Positions 34,779-43,469 of a stretch of DNA of 64,000 nt are shown piece by piece. Every line of letters begins with the position of its first letter. The stretch's first letter is position 1. The notes under the pieces were generated by a model. It was not told the origin of the DNA, did no database searches, and saw only the letters and a list, made by a program, of their open reading frames with translations. The DNA lies in NCBI RefSeq assembly GCF_013184985.2, contig NZ_CP063418.1:992001-1056000 (forward strand). Direction: 5' to 3'. The DNA is from Actinomyces faecalis. Its GTDB lineage: Bacteria > Actinomycetota > Actinomycetes > Actinomycetales > Actinomycetaceae. A program made the translations under genes and the position numbers.

Positions 34779-36962
34779 TCAGTCGACCGCCGTCGCCCTG
34801 ACCAGGACGAGGTGGTCAGGATGCATTCCGGGCAGCGCCAGGCCGGTCGTCGTGAGGAAGGACCCGGGCAGCACGACGCCCTCGCCCGTCATCCAGCCGG
34901 CTGAGGGCCGGAGCTCGGGATAGGTGGGCGCTGCCAGGCGCACGTGGTAGCGGCGCGTGGGGTCCAGTCCCGGAAGGGGCCTGGGACCCGCCGGCCAGGC
35001 GTGCTGCAGGCCCAGGCAGGCGATCTCGTACAGCGCGTCGCTGCCGTCATGGCTCACCACGCCCTCGATACGCAGGTTGTCGTCATCGGCCAGGTCAGCG
35101 TGGACGGTCAGTCCTGAGTGCAGCAGGGGCCGCAGCTCCTTGTGCAGGGCGATGATCGAGGCCAGGCGCTCGCGGGTGGGGCCGTCGGCCTTGGTCAGGT
35201 CCCACTCGACTCCCATGTGGCCCCACAAGGCGGTGCCGGCGCGGAAGTCGATGTCGAGGTCCCGCAGCGTCGTGTGGGCGCGGCCGGCGCCCACGTGCGT
35301 GCCGATGAGCTCGGGCGGGAGCAGCAGCGTGGTGCCACGCTGGATGTCGTGGCGGTCGTGGGCGTCGATGGAGTCCGACGCCCACACGCGCTGCGCCCGC
35401 TCCATGATCCCCAGGTCGACGCGGCCGCCGCCTCCGGCGCAGGACTCGATCTCGAGCTCGGGGAAGCGCTCGTGCAGCGCGTCCAGGAGCCGGTACAGGG
35501 CCAGGGTCTGGTCGTGGACGGCGGCGCCGCCGCAGCGGCCTGCAGCCGGCTGGGAGCACTCATGGCCCGTGGCCAGCAGCGGGGAGTTGTGGTCCCACTT
35601 GAGGTAGGCGATTCCGAGGTCCTCCACGAGCGAGGAGATGGAGCTGAAGAGGTAGTCCCACGCTCCGGGGGCGCACAGGTCCAGCACGCGCTGGTTGCGG
35701 TGCTCGGGCGCCCCGCCGGCGCCGTCGCCCAGGACCCAGTCCGGGTGGGCGCGGGCGAGGTCGGAGTCGAGGTTGACCATCTCCGGCTCGAACCACAGCC
35801 CGAGCTCCATGCCGAGGGAGTGCACGTGCTCCGCCAGGGGGCGCAGCCCCTGAGGCCAGACGTCCTGGGACACCTGCCAGTCGCCCAGGCCCGAGGTGTC
35901 GTCGCGACGTGACCCGAACCAGCCGTCGTCGAGCACGTAGCGCTCGACCCCTACCGAGGCGGCGGCGTCGGCCAGGGCCTTGAGCGTGTCCAGGTCGTGG
36001 TCGAAGTAGACGGCCTCCCAGGTGTTGAGGAGCACCGGGCGCGGGCGCGAGGGGTGGGACGGCAGCGAGCGCAGGAAGGCGTGCGTGCGGTGGGACATGG
36101 CGTCCAGGCCCTCGCCCCAGGAGAAGACGGCCCACGGGGAGCTGTAGGTACGCTCGGTGTCCAGGAGCACCTCTCCGGGAAGGAGGAGCTCGCCGGCGCC
36201 CAGCAGCTTGCGTCCCTGCGGCGTGGACAGGGCGAGACACCGCGTGTTGCCGGACCACGCCAGGTGCACGCCGTGGACGGTGCCTGAGCGGAAGCCGAAG
36301 CCGGCACGTCCCGCTGCCAGCCACGTGGTGGCGTCGTGCCCGGGGCGTCCCTCCCAGGACTCGCGCAGGTGCGTTCCGGCAGCAAGGGCCGTGCGCTGGA
36401 GGGAGCGCTCGGCGATGTGGTGACCGGTCATGTCCAGCAGCTCGTCGGCTGCCTCGGGCAGCGGCAGGACCGGCGTGAGCTCGTCGACGACGATCGGAGC
36501 CAGGCGCTGCCCGCCGTCGTCCTCGCGCTCGTCACGCACCCAGGCGCGCAGCCGGACCAGGCCGCTGGGCTCCAGCCGAAGCTCGGTGCCGATCGTGAGG
36601 CGGTGCGCCTCGTCTAAGGCCTCGGAGGTGACGACCTCGACCGTGCCGGCCGGGACGGACTCGGTGCGGTGGGAGTGCTCGACCCTGCTGGGGTGCGGGC
36701 TGAAGGCGGTGCCGTCGGCGCGGTGGAGGAGGACGGCCGGACGTGCGGACCAGCCCAGGTAGGGCAGGGGCAGGACCGGGAGGTCGATCGCGGTCCAGGC
36801 CGAGTTCGTGCCGAGGGTGGAGCACAGAGCCCGTCCGGCGTCGGCAAGGGCCTGGCCGGGGACGCTGCCGAGGTCGGCACCCCAGTGGCGTACGACCGGT
36901 AGCCGGTCGGGGAGCAGGTCGAGGACCACGGAGGTCCCGCCGTTACGGAGGTGGAGGGTCAT
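34779..36962 (-). CDS. Alpha-galactosidase, GH36
   Basis: Cytoplasmic glycosidase, 727 aa, releasing galactose from melibiose/raffinose-type sugars; no signal peptide. Features of GH36 are VLDDGWFG near residue 345, the nucleophile in AYLKWDHN near 455, and ESCAGGGGRVDLG followed by VWASDSIDAHDR with the acid/base Asp near 530. An N-terminal beta-supersandwich precedes the barrel. The ATG at 36962 has AAGGA at 7 nt. It is the first gene of the ABC operon and divergent from the ROK regulator, which fits substrate-induced control. Confidence 0.93.
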   Translation of the reverse strand: MTLHLRNGGTSVVLDLLPDRLPVVRHWGADLGSVPGQALADAGRALCSTLGTNSAWTAIDLPVLPLPYLGWSARPAVLLHRADGTAFSPHPSRVEHSHRTESVPAGTVEVVTSEALDEAHRLTIGTELRLEPSGLVRLRAWVRDEREDDGGQRLAPIVVDELTPVLPLPEAADELLDMTGHHIAERSLQRTALAAGTHLRESWEGRPGHDATTWLAAGRAGFGFRSGTVHGVHLAWSGNTRCLALSTPQGRKLLGAGELLLPGEVLLDTERTYSSPWAVFSWGEGLDAMSHRTHAFLRSLPSHPSRPRPVLLNTWEAVYFDHDLDTLKALADAAASVGVERYVLDDGWFGSRRDDTSGLGDWQVSQDVWPQGLRPLAEHVHSLGMELGLWFEPEMVNLDSDLARAHPDWVLGDGAGGAPEHRNQRVLDLCAPGAWDYLFSSISSLVEDLGIAYLKWDHNSPLLATGHECSQPAAGRCGGAAVHDQTLALYRLLDALHERFPELEIESCAGGGGRVDLGIMERAQRVWASDSIDAHDRHDIQRGTTLLLPPELIGTHVGAGRAHTTLRDLDIDFRAGTALWGHMGVEWDLTKADGPTRERLASIIALHKELRPLLHSGLTVHADLADDDNLRIEGVVSHDGSDALYEIACLGLQHAWPAGPRPLPGLDPTRRYHVRLAAPTYPELRPSAGWMTGEGVVLPGSFLTTTGLALPGMHPDHLVLVRATAVD

Positions 36963-36999
36963 CTTCGTCCTTCCAGAAGGTCCATCATGTGACGCACCT

Positions 37000-37024
37000 A
37001 AAATCTTGTAGCATGAAAATAATC
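37000..37024. promoter_or_regulatory. AT-rich promoter/operator region between aga and ROK gene
   Basis: The only markedly AT-rich stretch here, with AAAAT repeated 16 nt apart and TAGCAT between. ROK repressors bind AT-rich sites, so this is the likely control region for both directions; the exact operator is not resolved. Confidence 0.35.
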
Positions 37025-37161
37025 CGGGGAGGGTGACTGTGCAAGCCCCTGTGCTCAGGCTCGCACTGGGGTGTGGCACCATGAGGGCAGACGGTTCCCC
37101 CGTGAGCCCGGTGCCTCTGGCTGCGCCCACGGTCAGTGACGGTCCGTCGGAAGGATCTGTT

Positions 37162-38319
37162 ATGTCGTCGCGCGCGACGCTGGCCGAGCGTGGCCCGGTT
37201 GCTGCCGTCCTGCTGTCCCTGGCCTCGCACGGCCCTGCCTCCCGCACCGAGCTGGCCGCCAGCCTCGGCCTGTCTGCGGCGACCCTGACCCGTGCCACCC
37301 GGGTCCTGACGGCTGCCGGTCTGGTTACCGAGTCCCGCGCCGAGGCGGACGGGCCCGGACGGCCCCTGAGCCTCATGTCCCTCGTGCCCGGCTCGGTGGC
37401 GCTCATGGGGGTCAAGCTCACAGGCGCCCAGGCCTGGGCGGTCGCCATCGATCCCCTGGGCACGGTGCTGGCCGAGGTGATGGAGCCGCTGGCCGGGGCG
37501 GCGCCCTATGAGGTCGCCTCGCAGATCGCAGGCCTCTCGGCTCGTCTGAGCCAGGCCTGCGGGCAGCCGATGAGCGGGATCGGGATCTCGCTGGGGGCGA
37601 GCGTGGTCGGGGGCAGGATCGTGCGGGTCGCCCCCTTCCTGGACTGGCACGACGTCCCGTTCGCCGAGTTGGTGACCCAGGCCACCGGCCTGCCGGTGCG
37701 GATGGCCAACGACGTGCGTGCCTTCGCCTACGCCGAGGCCTGGTACGGCCTGGGGCGAGAGGTGAACCCCTTCGCCCTGCTGACGGTAGGAGCCGGCATC
37801 GGCTGCGGGATCGTGGTCGACGGCGAGCCCTTGGAGGGCGCCCACGGTGCGGCCGGCAGCGTCGGGCACCTACCGGTGGTGGAGGACGGTCCGGCCTGCG
37901 AGCTCGGGCACCCCGGGTGCGCCCGTGCGCTGGCCTCGACCCCGGGGATGCTGGGGCGTGCAGCGCAGCTGCTGGGGCGCGAGGTGAGCCTGGAGGAGCT
38001 GGTGGCCCTGGACGCCGGCGGGGACCGGGACGCGGCACAGGTGCTGGAGGACGCCGCGCGCGCGGTGGGCGTCATCGCCGGGGCCCTGGTCGCCGTCGTC
38101 GACCCGGGGCTCGTGGTGGTCTCCGGTGAGGCGGTAGCGGCTGTCGAGCCCCACGAGGCCGCTGTGTACGCGGCGGTTGAGCGGGCACGGCACTGGTCGG
38201 CACCGGCGCCGCAGGTTCGTCTGCGGCCCTTCACCTTTGCCGACTGGGCGCGCGGGGCCGCCACGATCGCCGTCGAGCCGTGGGCGCTGAGCGTGCGCGA
38301 GGGCGCGCGGGCCTCCTGA
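37162..38319 (+). CDS. ROK-family transcriptional regulator
   Basis: DNA-binding ROK repressor, 385 aa, probably sensing a sugar and controlling the divergent alpha-galactosidase operon. The N-terminal winged helix (TELAASLGLSAATLTRATRV, about residues 28-60) is followed by the sugar-kinase-like ROK domain, with GISLGASVVGG, ANDVRAFAYAEAWYG and GAGIGCGIVVDGEPLEGAHG. The zinc motif reads GH...ACELGHPGC, so the usual C-x-C-G has Leu in place of the second Cys. The ATG at 37162 has GGAAGGAT upstream; a longer frame from 37033 is possible but crosses the promoter region. Confidence 0.88.
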   Translation: MSSRATLAERGPVAAVLLSLASHGPASRTELAASLGLSAATLTRATRVLTAAGLVTESRAEADGPGRPLSLMSLVPGSVALMGVKLTGAQAWAVAIDPLGTVLAEVMEPLAGAAPYEVASQIAGLSARLSQACGQPMSGIGISLGASVVGGRIVRVAPFLDWHDVPFAELVTQATGLPVRMANDVRAFAYAEAWYGLGREVNPFALLTVGAGIGCGIVVDGEPLEGAHGAAGSVGHLPVVEDGPACELGHPGCARALASTPGMLGRAAQLLGREVSLEELVALDAGGDRDAAQVLEDAARAVGVIAGALVAVVDPGLVVVSGEAVAAVEPHEAAVYAAVERARHWSAPAPQVRLRPFTFADWARGAATIAVEPWALSVREGARAS

Positions 38320-38465
38320 GGGGCCCCGTGTCACGCGCGAGGTCTGCGCGAGAGGGGCGCCGGCGTCGTGACGGCTGTGGCGACAGGAGCAGGACGTGGG
38401 CTGTATCGCAGCCGTCCCACGGCTGATCACAGGGCGCGACGGTGTCGACGGCTGGCTGGCCCCCA

Positions 38466-38471
38466 TAGACT
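38466..38471 (+). promoter_or_regulatory. Leaderless-type -10 for miaB
   Basis: TAGACT ends 8 nt before the ATG at 38480. Confidence 0.5.
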
Positions 38472-38479
38472 GCACGGCG

Positions 38480-40243
38480 ATGACCACCCAGACCACCTCC
38501 ACCGCCTTGCCGGCTCCTGCCCCCGGCGCTGCCGCTCCTGCAGGAGCGGCAGCCGTCTCGCCGTCGTCCCTGCCGCGCACCTACCACGTGCGCACGCTGG
38601 GCTGCCAGATGAACGTCCACGACTCCGAGCACATGGCCGGGCTGCTGGAGGCAGCCGGCTACCGGCGTGTGGAGGAGGTACCGGAGGCCGCCGCGCGGGC
38701 GACCGAGGCCGGCGACGGCGGGGCCGACGTCGTCATCATCAACACCTGCTCGGTGCGCGAGAACGCAGCCACCCGCCTGTTCGGCAACCTCGGGCAGCTT
38801 GCCGCCGTCAAGCGCGAGCGGCCCGGCATGCAGATCGCGGTCGCCGGGTGCCTGGCCCAGCAGCTGGGCGAGGGGATCGTCGAGAAGGCCCCGTGGGTCG
38901 ACGTCGTCTTCGGCACCCACAACCTTGACGTCCTGCCGGCACTGCTGGAGCGCGCCCGGCACAACACCGAGGCGGCGGTCGAGCTGGAGGAGTCCCTCAA
39001 GGTCTTCCCCTCCACCCTGCCCACGCGCCGCGAGTCGGCCTACGCCGCCTGGGTGTCGATCGCCGTGGGCTGCAACAACACCTGCACCTTCTGCATCGTG
39101 CCCTCGCTGCGCGGCAAGCAGCGCGACCGCCGTCCCGGCGAGGTCCTGGCCGAGATCGAGGCCGTGGCCGCCCAGGGAGTCACCGAGGTGACGCTGCTGG
39201 GGCAGAACGTCAACTCCTACGGTGTGGGCTTCGGCGACCGCAGGGCCTTCGCCACGCTGCTGCGCGCGGCCGGTGCGGTCGAGGGGATCGAGCGCGTGCG
39301 CTTCACCAGCCCGCACCCCGCAGCCTTCACCTCTGACGTCATCGACGCGATGGCCGAGACCCCGCAGGTCATGCCGAGCCTGCACATGCCGCTGCAGTCC
39401 GGCTCGGACAGGGTGCTGCGTGCGATGCGCCGCTCCTACCGCTCCGAGCGCTTCCTGCGGATCCTGGACGAGGTGCGCGAGAAGATCCCGAACGCCGCCA
39501 TCACCACCGACCTCATCGTCGGGTTCCCCGGTGAGACCGAGGAGGACTTCCAGGCCACGCTCGAGGTGGTGGAGAAGGCCCGCTTCGCCTCGGCCTTCAC
39601 CTTCGAGTACTCCCCGCGACCGGGCACACCGGCTGCCGACCTGCCCCAGGTGCCGGTCGAGGTGGTCAAGGACCGCTACAAGCGCCTGGACGAGCTGGTG
39701 CGCCGCATCACTCACGAGGAGAACGTGCGCCAGGAGGGCAGCGTCGTCGACCTGCTGGTCGCTGAGGGCGAGGGGCGGCGCGACGCCGTCACCGCCCGGA
39801 TCTCAGGGCGTGCGGCGGACAACCGCCTCGTGCACGCGGCGCTCCCGGCTGGTCTGGCCGCCGACGACTACGCCGGCGGTGCCCCGCGTCCGGGGGACAT
39901 GGTGCGTGTGCGCGTGACCCACGGCGCCCCGCACAACCTCATCGCCGACTCCGCCCTGTGCGGGCAGGAGCTGAGCCAGGCTGAGCGGGCTGAGAACGAG
40001 GCCCGCCGCGCCGGTGACAGGGTCTGGTACGACGACGGACCCGCCCTGTTCGAGGTGCGCCGTACCCGGGCTGGCGACGCCTGGGAGCGTCGTCAGCGCG
40101 AGGAGACCGGTGAGCCGGAGCCGGACACGGCGCCGGTGACCCTGGGGATGCCGACGATCCGTGTGGGCGATCTAGGTGCCGTGCGTGACGGTGCCGGGGA
40201 CATGGGCGGGCGGACGGTGCTCGGCCAGCCGCGGACGATCTGA
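38480..40243 (+). CDS. miaB: tRNA-2-methylthio-N6-isopentenyladenosine synthase
   Basis: Radical-SAM methylthiotransferase that modifies A37 of tRNA after MiaA, 587 aa. The N-terminal UPF0004 domain ([35 protein letters not shown]) holds one Fe-S cluster. The radical-[11 protein letters not shown] lies near residue 198 and a TRAM domain follows. It is longer than usual, with an Ala/Pro-rich N-terminal stretch and about 90 extra C-terminal residues after the TRAM domain. The ATG was set from TAGACT 8 nt upstream. miaA lies 10 kb downstream, outside this transcript. Confidence 0.94.
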   Translation: MTTQTTSTALPAPAPGAAAPAGAAAVSPSSLPRTYHVRTLGCQMNVHDSEHMAGLLEAAGYRRVEEVPEAAARATEAGDGGADVVIINTCSVRENAATRLFGNLGQLAAVKRERPGMQIAVAGCLAQQLGEGIVEKAPWVDVVFGTHNLDVLPALLERARHNTEAAVELEESLKVFPSTLPTRRESAYAAWVSIAVGCNNTCTFCIVPSLRGKQRDRRPGEVLAEIEAVAAQGVTEVTLLGQNVNSYGVGFGDRRAFATLLRAAGAVEGIERVRFTSPHPAAFTSDVIDAMAETPQVMPSLHMPLQSGSDRVLRAMRRSYRSERFLRILDEVREKIPNAAITTDLIVGFPGETEEDFQATLEVVEKARFASAFTFEYSPRPGTPAADLPQVPVEVVKDRYKRLDELVRRITHEENVRQEGSVVDLLVAEGEGRRDAVTARISGRAADNRLVHAALPAGLAADDYAGGAPRPGDMVRVRVTHGAPHNLIADSALCGQELSQAERAENEARRAGDRVWYDDGPALFEVRRTRAGDAWERRQREETGEPEPDTAPVTLGMPTIRVGDLGAVRDGAGDMGGRTVLGQPRTI

Positions 40244-40252
40244 GGCCGAAAA

Positions 40253-40816
40253 GTGTGGAGCCTCGCCGAGGGTGAGCGAGCGTTCGGGCTCGTGCCCGAA
40301 CGGGTATCTTTGCGCCCGAGTGTAGAGACATATGGCCCCCGCTCGGATGCAAAGCTACCCGCTCGGCTCCCGGGGGCTGGCCCGGTTCTCGTCTCCGCGT
40401 GCCTGGCGGGGATTCCCTGTCGCTATGACGGTGCCGCGCACCCTGATCCGCAGGTCGTGGCCGCTGTCAAGGCCGGGCAGGCCGTGCCCGTGTGCGCGGA
40501 GGTGCTGGGAGGGCTTCCCGCGCCCCGGCCGCCGGCGGAGATCGTGGGCGGGGACGGTACTGATGTTCTGGCCGGGCGCGCCCAGGTGCTCACCGAGGCC
40601 GGCCACGACGTGACGCAGGCCTTCGTGGCCGGCGCGAGCGCCGTCGTCGAGCAGGCTCGTGAGCATGGCGCCGAGCGGGCGGTGCTCAAGGCCAGGAGCC
40701 CCTCGTGCGGGGTGGGGCAGGTCTATGACGGCACCTTCAGCGGGACCCTGACTGACGGCGACGGCGTTCTGGTCGCGGCCCTGCGGCGGGCTGGCGTGGC
40801 GGTCGAGGGCCGGTAG
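40253..40816 (+). CDS. DUF523 family protein with an atypical N-terminus
   Basis: The conserved part, starting at VLVSACLAGIPCRYDG (residue 45 of the longest frame), with VPVCAEVLGGLPAPRPPAEI and LKARSPSCGVG, is a clear DUF523 domain; the function is unknown, and conserved cysteines suggest metal or thiol chemistry. DUF523 proteins normally begin only a few residues before VSACLLG. Here there is no ATG, and the possible starts (GTG 40253, GTG 40292, TTG 40310) lie before or inside hairpin repeat copy E. GTG 40253 has GAGG 9 nt upstream, overlapping the miaB stop, so coupling to miaB is plausible. The start is uncertain. Confidence 0.75.
   Translation: MWSLAEGERAFGLVPERVSLRPSVETYGPRSDAKLPARLPGAGPVLVSACLAGIPCRYDGAAHPDPQVVAAVKAGQAVPVCAEVLGGLPAPRPPAEIVGGDGTDVLAGRAQVLTEAGHDVTQAFVAGASAVVEQAREHGAERAVLKARSPSCGVGQVYDGTFSGTLTDGDGVLVAALRRAGVAVEGR
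40282..40301. other. Short hairpin overlapping repeat copy E
   Basis: GTTCGGGC pairs perfectly with GCCCGAAC around TCGT. Its right arm shares bases with the left arm of the 69-bp repeat, so the two structures exclude each other. Confidence 0.55.
40297..40365. repeat. Hairpin repeat family 2, copy E (69 bp)
   Basis: Imperfect inverted repeat. The arms match CGAGCGGGTAGYTTTGC (left arm CGAACGGGTATCTTTGC) around a 21-nt centre. It aligns without gaps to copy F at 43379-43447 (46 of 69 positions identical by eye). It overlaps the start region of the DUF523 gene. Confidence 0.75.
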
Positions 40817-40852
40817 CTGATGGACGGTGCCCGGCGTACCGACCGTCTCTCA

Positions 40853-40920
40853 CGTGGTTTTGTGTACGGGATCGGGGTATACGAGCAGTTGTATACCCCG
40901 ATCCCGTACACAAAACTACG
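40853..40920. repeat. Hairpin repeat family 1, copy B (between convergent DUF523 and GntR genes)
   Basis: 30-bp stem with one G-T wobble and an 8-nt loop. The left arm contains TTTTGTGTACGGGATCGGGG. The family base change T to G (GTACTGG versus GTACGGG) is matched by the complementary change in the other arm. Confidence 0.85.
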
Positions 40921-40954
40921 GTTGTGATGGAGGTGAACGAGGCCTCGTCAGCTC

Positions 40955-41335
40955 CTACTTGCTGGAGCCCGTGGCCTCAGCCAGGGCGGCGTCGACGACG
41001 GAACGCACCTGCGCCGTCGTCATACCTGCTGCGTGGGCGCGGCTGACTGCCGCGGCCAGCTCCTTGCGCGCCTGCTCGTGCGGAGAGATCGCGAGGCCGA
41101 GGGCGACGCGGGTACCGGCAGCCCGGCGCGTGACCACCATGCCGGCCGCCTCCAGCTCCTTGTAGGCGCGGGCGACGGTGCCAGGGGCGAGGCGTAGGTC
41201 GCCGGCGAGCTGACGCACAGGAGGAAGGCGCTGACCCTCCGTCAGGGCGCCGTCGACGATGAGTGAGGCGATCTGGGACCGGACCTGCTCAAAGGGCGGG
41301 GTGGGGGAGTCCGTGATCGTGATCGTGAGGTTCAT
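40955..41335 (-). CDS. GntR-family regulator, YtrA type
   Basis: Short one-domain GntR repressor, 126 aa, with a winged helix (QRLPPVRQLAGDLRLAPGTV, about residues 34-55, then ARAYKELEAAGMV) and a short helical dimerisation tail. YtrA-type regulators usually control an adjacent membrane protein or ABC system. Here the partner is the upstream overlapping membrane protein: its stop and this ATG share ATGA. It contains no ligand-binding domain. Confidence 0.9.
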   Translation of the reverse strand: MNLTITITDSPTPPFEQVRSQIASLIVDGALTEGQRLPPVRQLAGDLRLAPGTVARAYKELEAAGMVVTRRAAGTRVALGLAISPHEQARKELAAAVSRAHAAGMTTAQVRSVVDAALAEATGSSK

Positions 41336-42213
41336 GCCGGCACCTGCCGGGGAGAGCGAGCGAGCAGGACCGCGCCGTAGACCATCGCTACCAGTGCCAC
41401 GACGATGCCGACGCCGCCGATCGCACCACGTCCGTAGTCCCAGCCGGCGGTCTCCCAGGTCGCTGCCTCGATCATGGGAAGTCCCAGGAGCGGAAGTGGG
41501 AGCGCGGTAGAGACCAGTATCAGCCCGAGCGTTCCCTCAGCCAGGTAGCGTCGTAGCGCCTGGTCGAGCGGGCCGGGGCGGGAGCCGACCTGTCCGCGCG
41601 TGGTGACCCGCCGCAGCGCGAGGAGGGCCGCGGTGAGCTGGATGGCCAGGCTCACGGCAAGGGGCACCAGCATGCGAGGCCCGGGCCAGGGAGCGTAGGG
41701 GCCGGAGACGATCTCGCCTGTCGAGGCTGTCGAGACTCCGAGGAAGTAGGAGCCTGTGGGCAGGGCGGGCTCGCCAGGAGCCTGCCAGGGATCACTGGCC
41801 GTGACGGGGAGACCGACAGCGGCGTCCGCAGCCAGCGCGAGCACGGTCAGCAGGAGCAGGACGAGGCCGGTGGCGGGTAGATAGTCGCCGATACGTCGGC
41901 GGGCCAGGGAGGCGGTGCGCTCCGGGGTCATGACGGCCGGGGAACGGTGCTCGCCGAGCAGCAGGACGGCTAGCCCGACGATCCCGAAGAGCGCCACCCC
42001 CTCGGGGTGCCCGCTGAGGTAGGTGACGGCTGCGGCGGCCAGTGCGAGGAGGACCGCCGTAGCGCGAGTGCGCGTGGAGTGCCGGACGACTGCTGACAGC
42101 GGGTGGGTCCGTGCGTCGGGACGAGGACAGGCGGCGCGCAGTGCGCTGACGACGAGGGTCAGGAAGACGGCGGCGATGACGAGAAGGAGAGCGATGTAGG
42201 GAAGAGGTGACAT
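41332..42213 (-). CDS. Multi-pass membrane protein co-transcribed with YtrA-type regulator
   Basis: Unrecognised integral membrane protein, 293 aa, with about seven hydrophobic segments (for example YIALLLVIAAVFLTLVVSAL at the N-terminus and GIVVALVAMVYGAVLL near the C-terminus) and an extracellular-looking Gly/Pro-rich loop in the middle. AAGGGAG lies 7 nt before the ATG at 42213. Membrane proteins paired with YtrA regulators often belong to DUF1648-like or bacitracin-type stress modules, but no such motif is certain here. Confidence 0.75.
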   Translation of the reverse strand: MSPLPYIALLLVIAAVFLTLVVSALRAACPRPDARTHPLSAVVRHSTRTRATAVLLALAAAAVTYLSGHPEGVALFGIVGLAVLLLGEHRSPAVMTPERTASLARRRIGDYLPATGLVLLLLTVLALAADAAVGLPVTASDPWQAPGEPALPTGSYFLGVSTASTGEIVSGPYAPWPGPRMLVPLAVSLAIQLTAALLALRRVTTRGQVGSRPGPLDQALRRYLAEGTLGLILVSTALPLPLLGLPMIEAATWETAGWDYGRGAIGGVGIVVALVAMVYGAVLLARSPRQVPA

Positions 42214-42720
42214 GACGGCTCCCTTGTTATGAGCTGATGATACAAGAGTGCTCGTCCCGGACATTTGTGTCAAGCATGTGGTGCAAGTAGGTGTGGCTCG
42301 TGGTTCCTGTGCGCCGTCTTCGGGGCACTGTGAGCACAACCGCTACTGGTCGACCTTGGTGATGGTGCTCTGGCAGGCGGTGACGGCCTTGTGGGGTGAG
42401 TGGGTCGGTCAGGATCGTTCCGCTGCGGCATCCAGCCCAGGATGGGGCTGGCCTACGGAGGGGGCGGCGCGTTTGCTCACGTTGGCGGCGTTTTTTGAGG
42501 CGGTCGCGGCGTGTGTCCGTGTCGTGGGGGCGTATGTGCGTTGAGACGGCGTGCCTGCAGGCGTTCCTGGGTACGCCCTCACCACGCAGGTACGCTGCGA
42601 CCAGGTGGATGCACGCCGCCAATGTAGCCGGGCCCGTACCTAGCCCCAGACGTGTTGACAGCATCCCGGGGAAGGACGAGAGCTGTGTTGGGAGCACGCG
42701 TGTCTCCCATGGGTACTGGC
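42214..42720. other. Intergenic stretch of about 500 nt without a recognised gene
   Basis: Both strands were read. Open frames exist on both but give no recognisable family and lack a convincing start, so no gene is called. It holds TATCAT at 42237-42242 (minus), a possible -10 for the membrane-GntR operon, and a stem-loop at 42689. Confidence 0.5.
42689..42709 (-). terminator. Stem-loop downstream of the 213-aa membrane protein gene
   Basis: TGGGAG pairs with CTCCCA around a 9-nt loop, 12 nt past the stop on the minus strand. Confidence 0.4.
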
Positions 42721-43362
42721 TCAGCGAGGTGCTTGAGGACGAGCCTTGCCTGCCCTACCAGTCAGGACCGTCGTGCGGGCAGCGAGCCAGGCCCCGACCA
42801 GACCGACAACAGTAAGCACGAGTCCGCTCGTGATGTCCGACCATCGCTCTGGCCAGGGCAGAAAGGCCGGCTGGGTGAACCAGGACCGTACCCATGGCTC
42901 GGCCACGGCGCCCAGCGGGACCACGAGCCTGGCCGTGCACCCCAGCCAGCCCGGCTGCCTGGCCACCCGTCCCACGAGGCCGAGGGGGCCGCAGGCAAGG
43001 ACACCAAGTACGAACCAGTGAGCGTTCTCCACCCATATCCCGGCGTTGTACATCCCCAGCATCTGACCAAGACCGTAGTGCAGCGCGAGTGCTCCCTCGG
43101 TGGCGAGGACCGCGGCGACGAAGGAGGCGAGCGGCCGGCGCATGAGCCAGCCTGCGAGCACTCCGGTCCCGGCCCACAGCGTGCCGCAGTTGACGAGCTT
43201 GCTCACTGTCTTACGGATGAGGGAGAACACCGGCATCTGGCCCTCCAGCTCGCCGGTAGACACCCAGTTTGAGGCGAGAGAGACCAGCGCCAACCCGACG
43301 CAGACCAGCACCAGGGCCAGCCAAGGACGTCCTTGCCGCCCCGGTAACCTCAAGAGCCTCAT
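42721..43362 (-). CDS. Hypothetical multi-pass membrane protein
   Basis: 213-aa protein with about six hydrophobic segments and no recognised domain. It starts MRLLRLPGRQGRPWLALVLV and ends in a basic tail. Conserved-looking loop residues include MYNAGIWVENAHWFVLG. The ATG at 43362 is preceded by GAGACT at 6 nt (a weak leaderless -10), while GGAGG is too close to serve. Repeat copy F lies immediately upstream. Confidence 0.65.
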   Translation of the reverse strand: MRLLRLPGRQGRPWLALVLVCVGLALVSLASNWVSTGELEGQMPVFSLIRKTVSKLVNCGTLWAGTGVLAGWLMRRPLASFVAAVLATEGALALHYGLGQMLGMYNAGIWVENAHWFVLGVLACGPLGLVGRVARQPGWLGCTARLVVPLGAVAEPWVRSWFTQPAFLPWPERWSDITSGLVLTVVGLVGAWLAARTTVLTGRAGKARPQAPR

Positions 43363-43378
43363 GCCTCCAGTCTCTCAG

Positions 43379-43447
43379 CGAGCGGGTAGTTTCGCGCTCG
43401 ATTGAAGGATCCATACCTCCCCGTTGGAGGGCAAAACTACCCGCTCG
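43379..43447. repeat. Hairpin repeat family 2, copy F (69 bp)
   Basis: Outer arms CGAGCGGGTAGTTTCGC and GCAAAACTACCCGCTCG pair with one mismatch. An inner CCTCC/GGAGG hairpin sits in the centre. It aligns without gaps to copy E. Intergenic, between two minus-strand genes. Confidence 0.75.
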
Positions 43448-43469
43448 CGGGTGGGAAGGCGCGAAGGGC

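Noticed and set aside
37033..37161. Longer N-terminus for the ROK regulator
   Set aside because: The extra 43 residues have no conserved sequence, while GGAAGGAT precedes the ATG at 37162 at a normal distance.
42214..42720. Possible insertion-sequence remnant
   Set aside because: Both strands have open frames, but no transposase motif, terminal inverted repeats or target duplication could be found.
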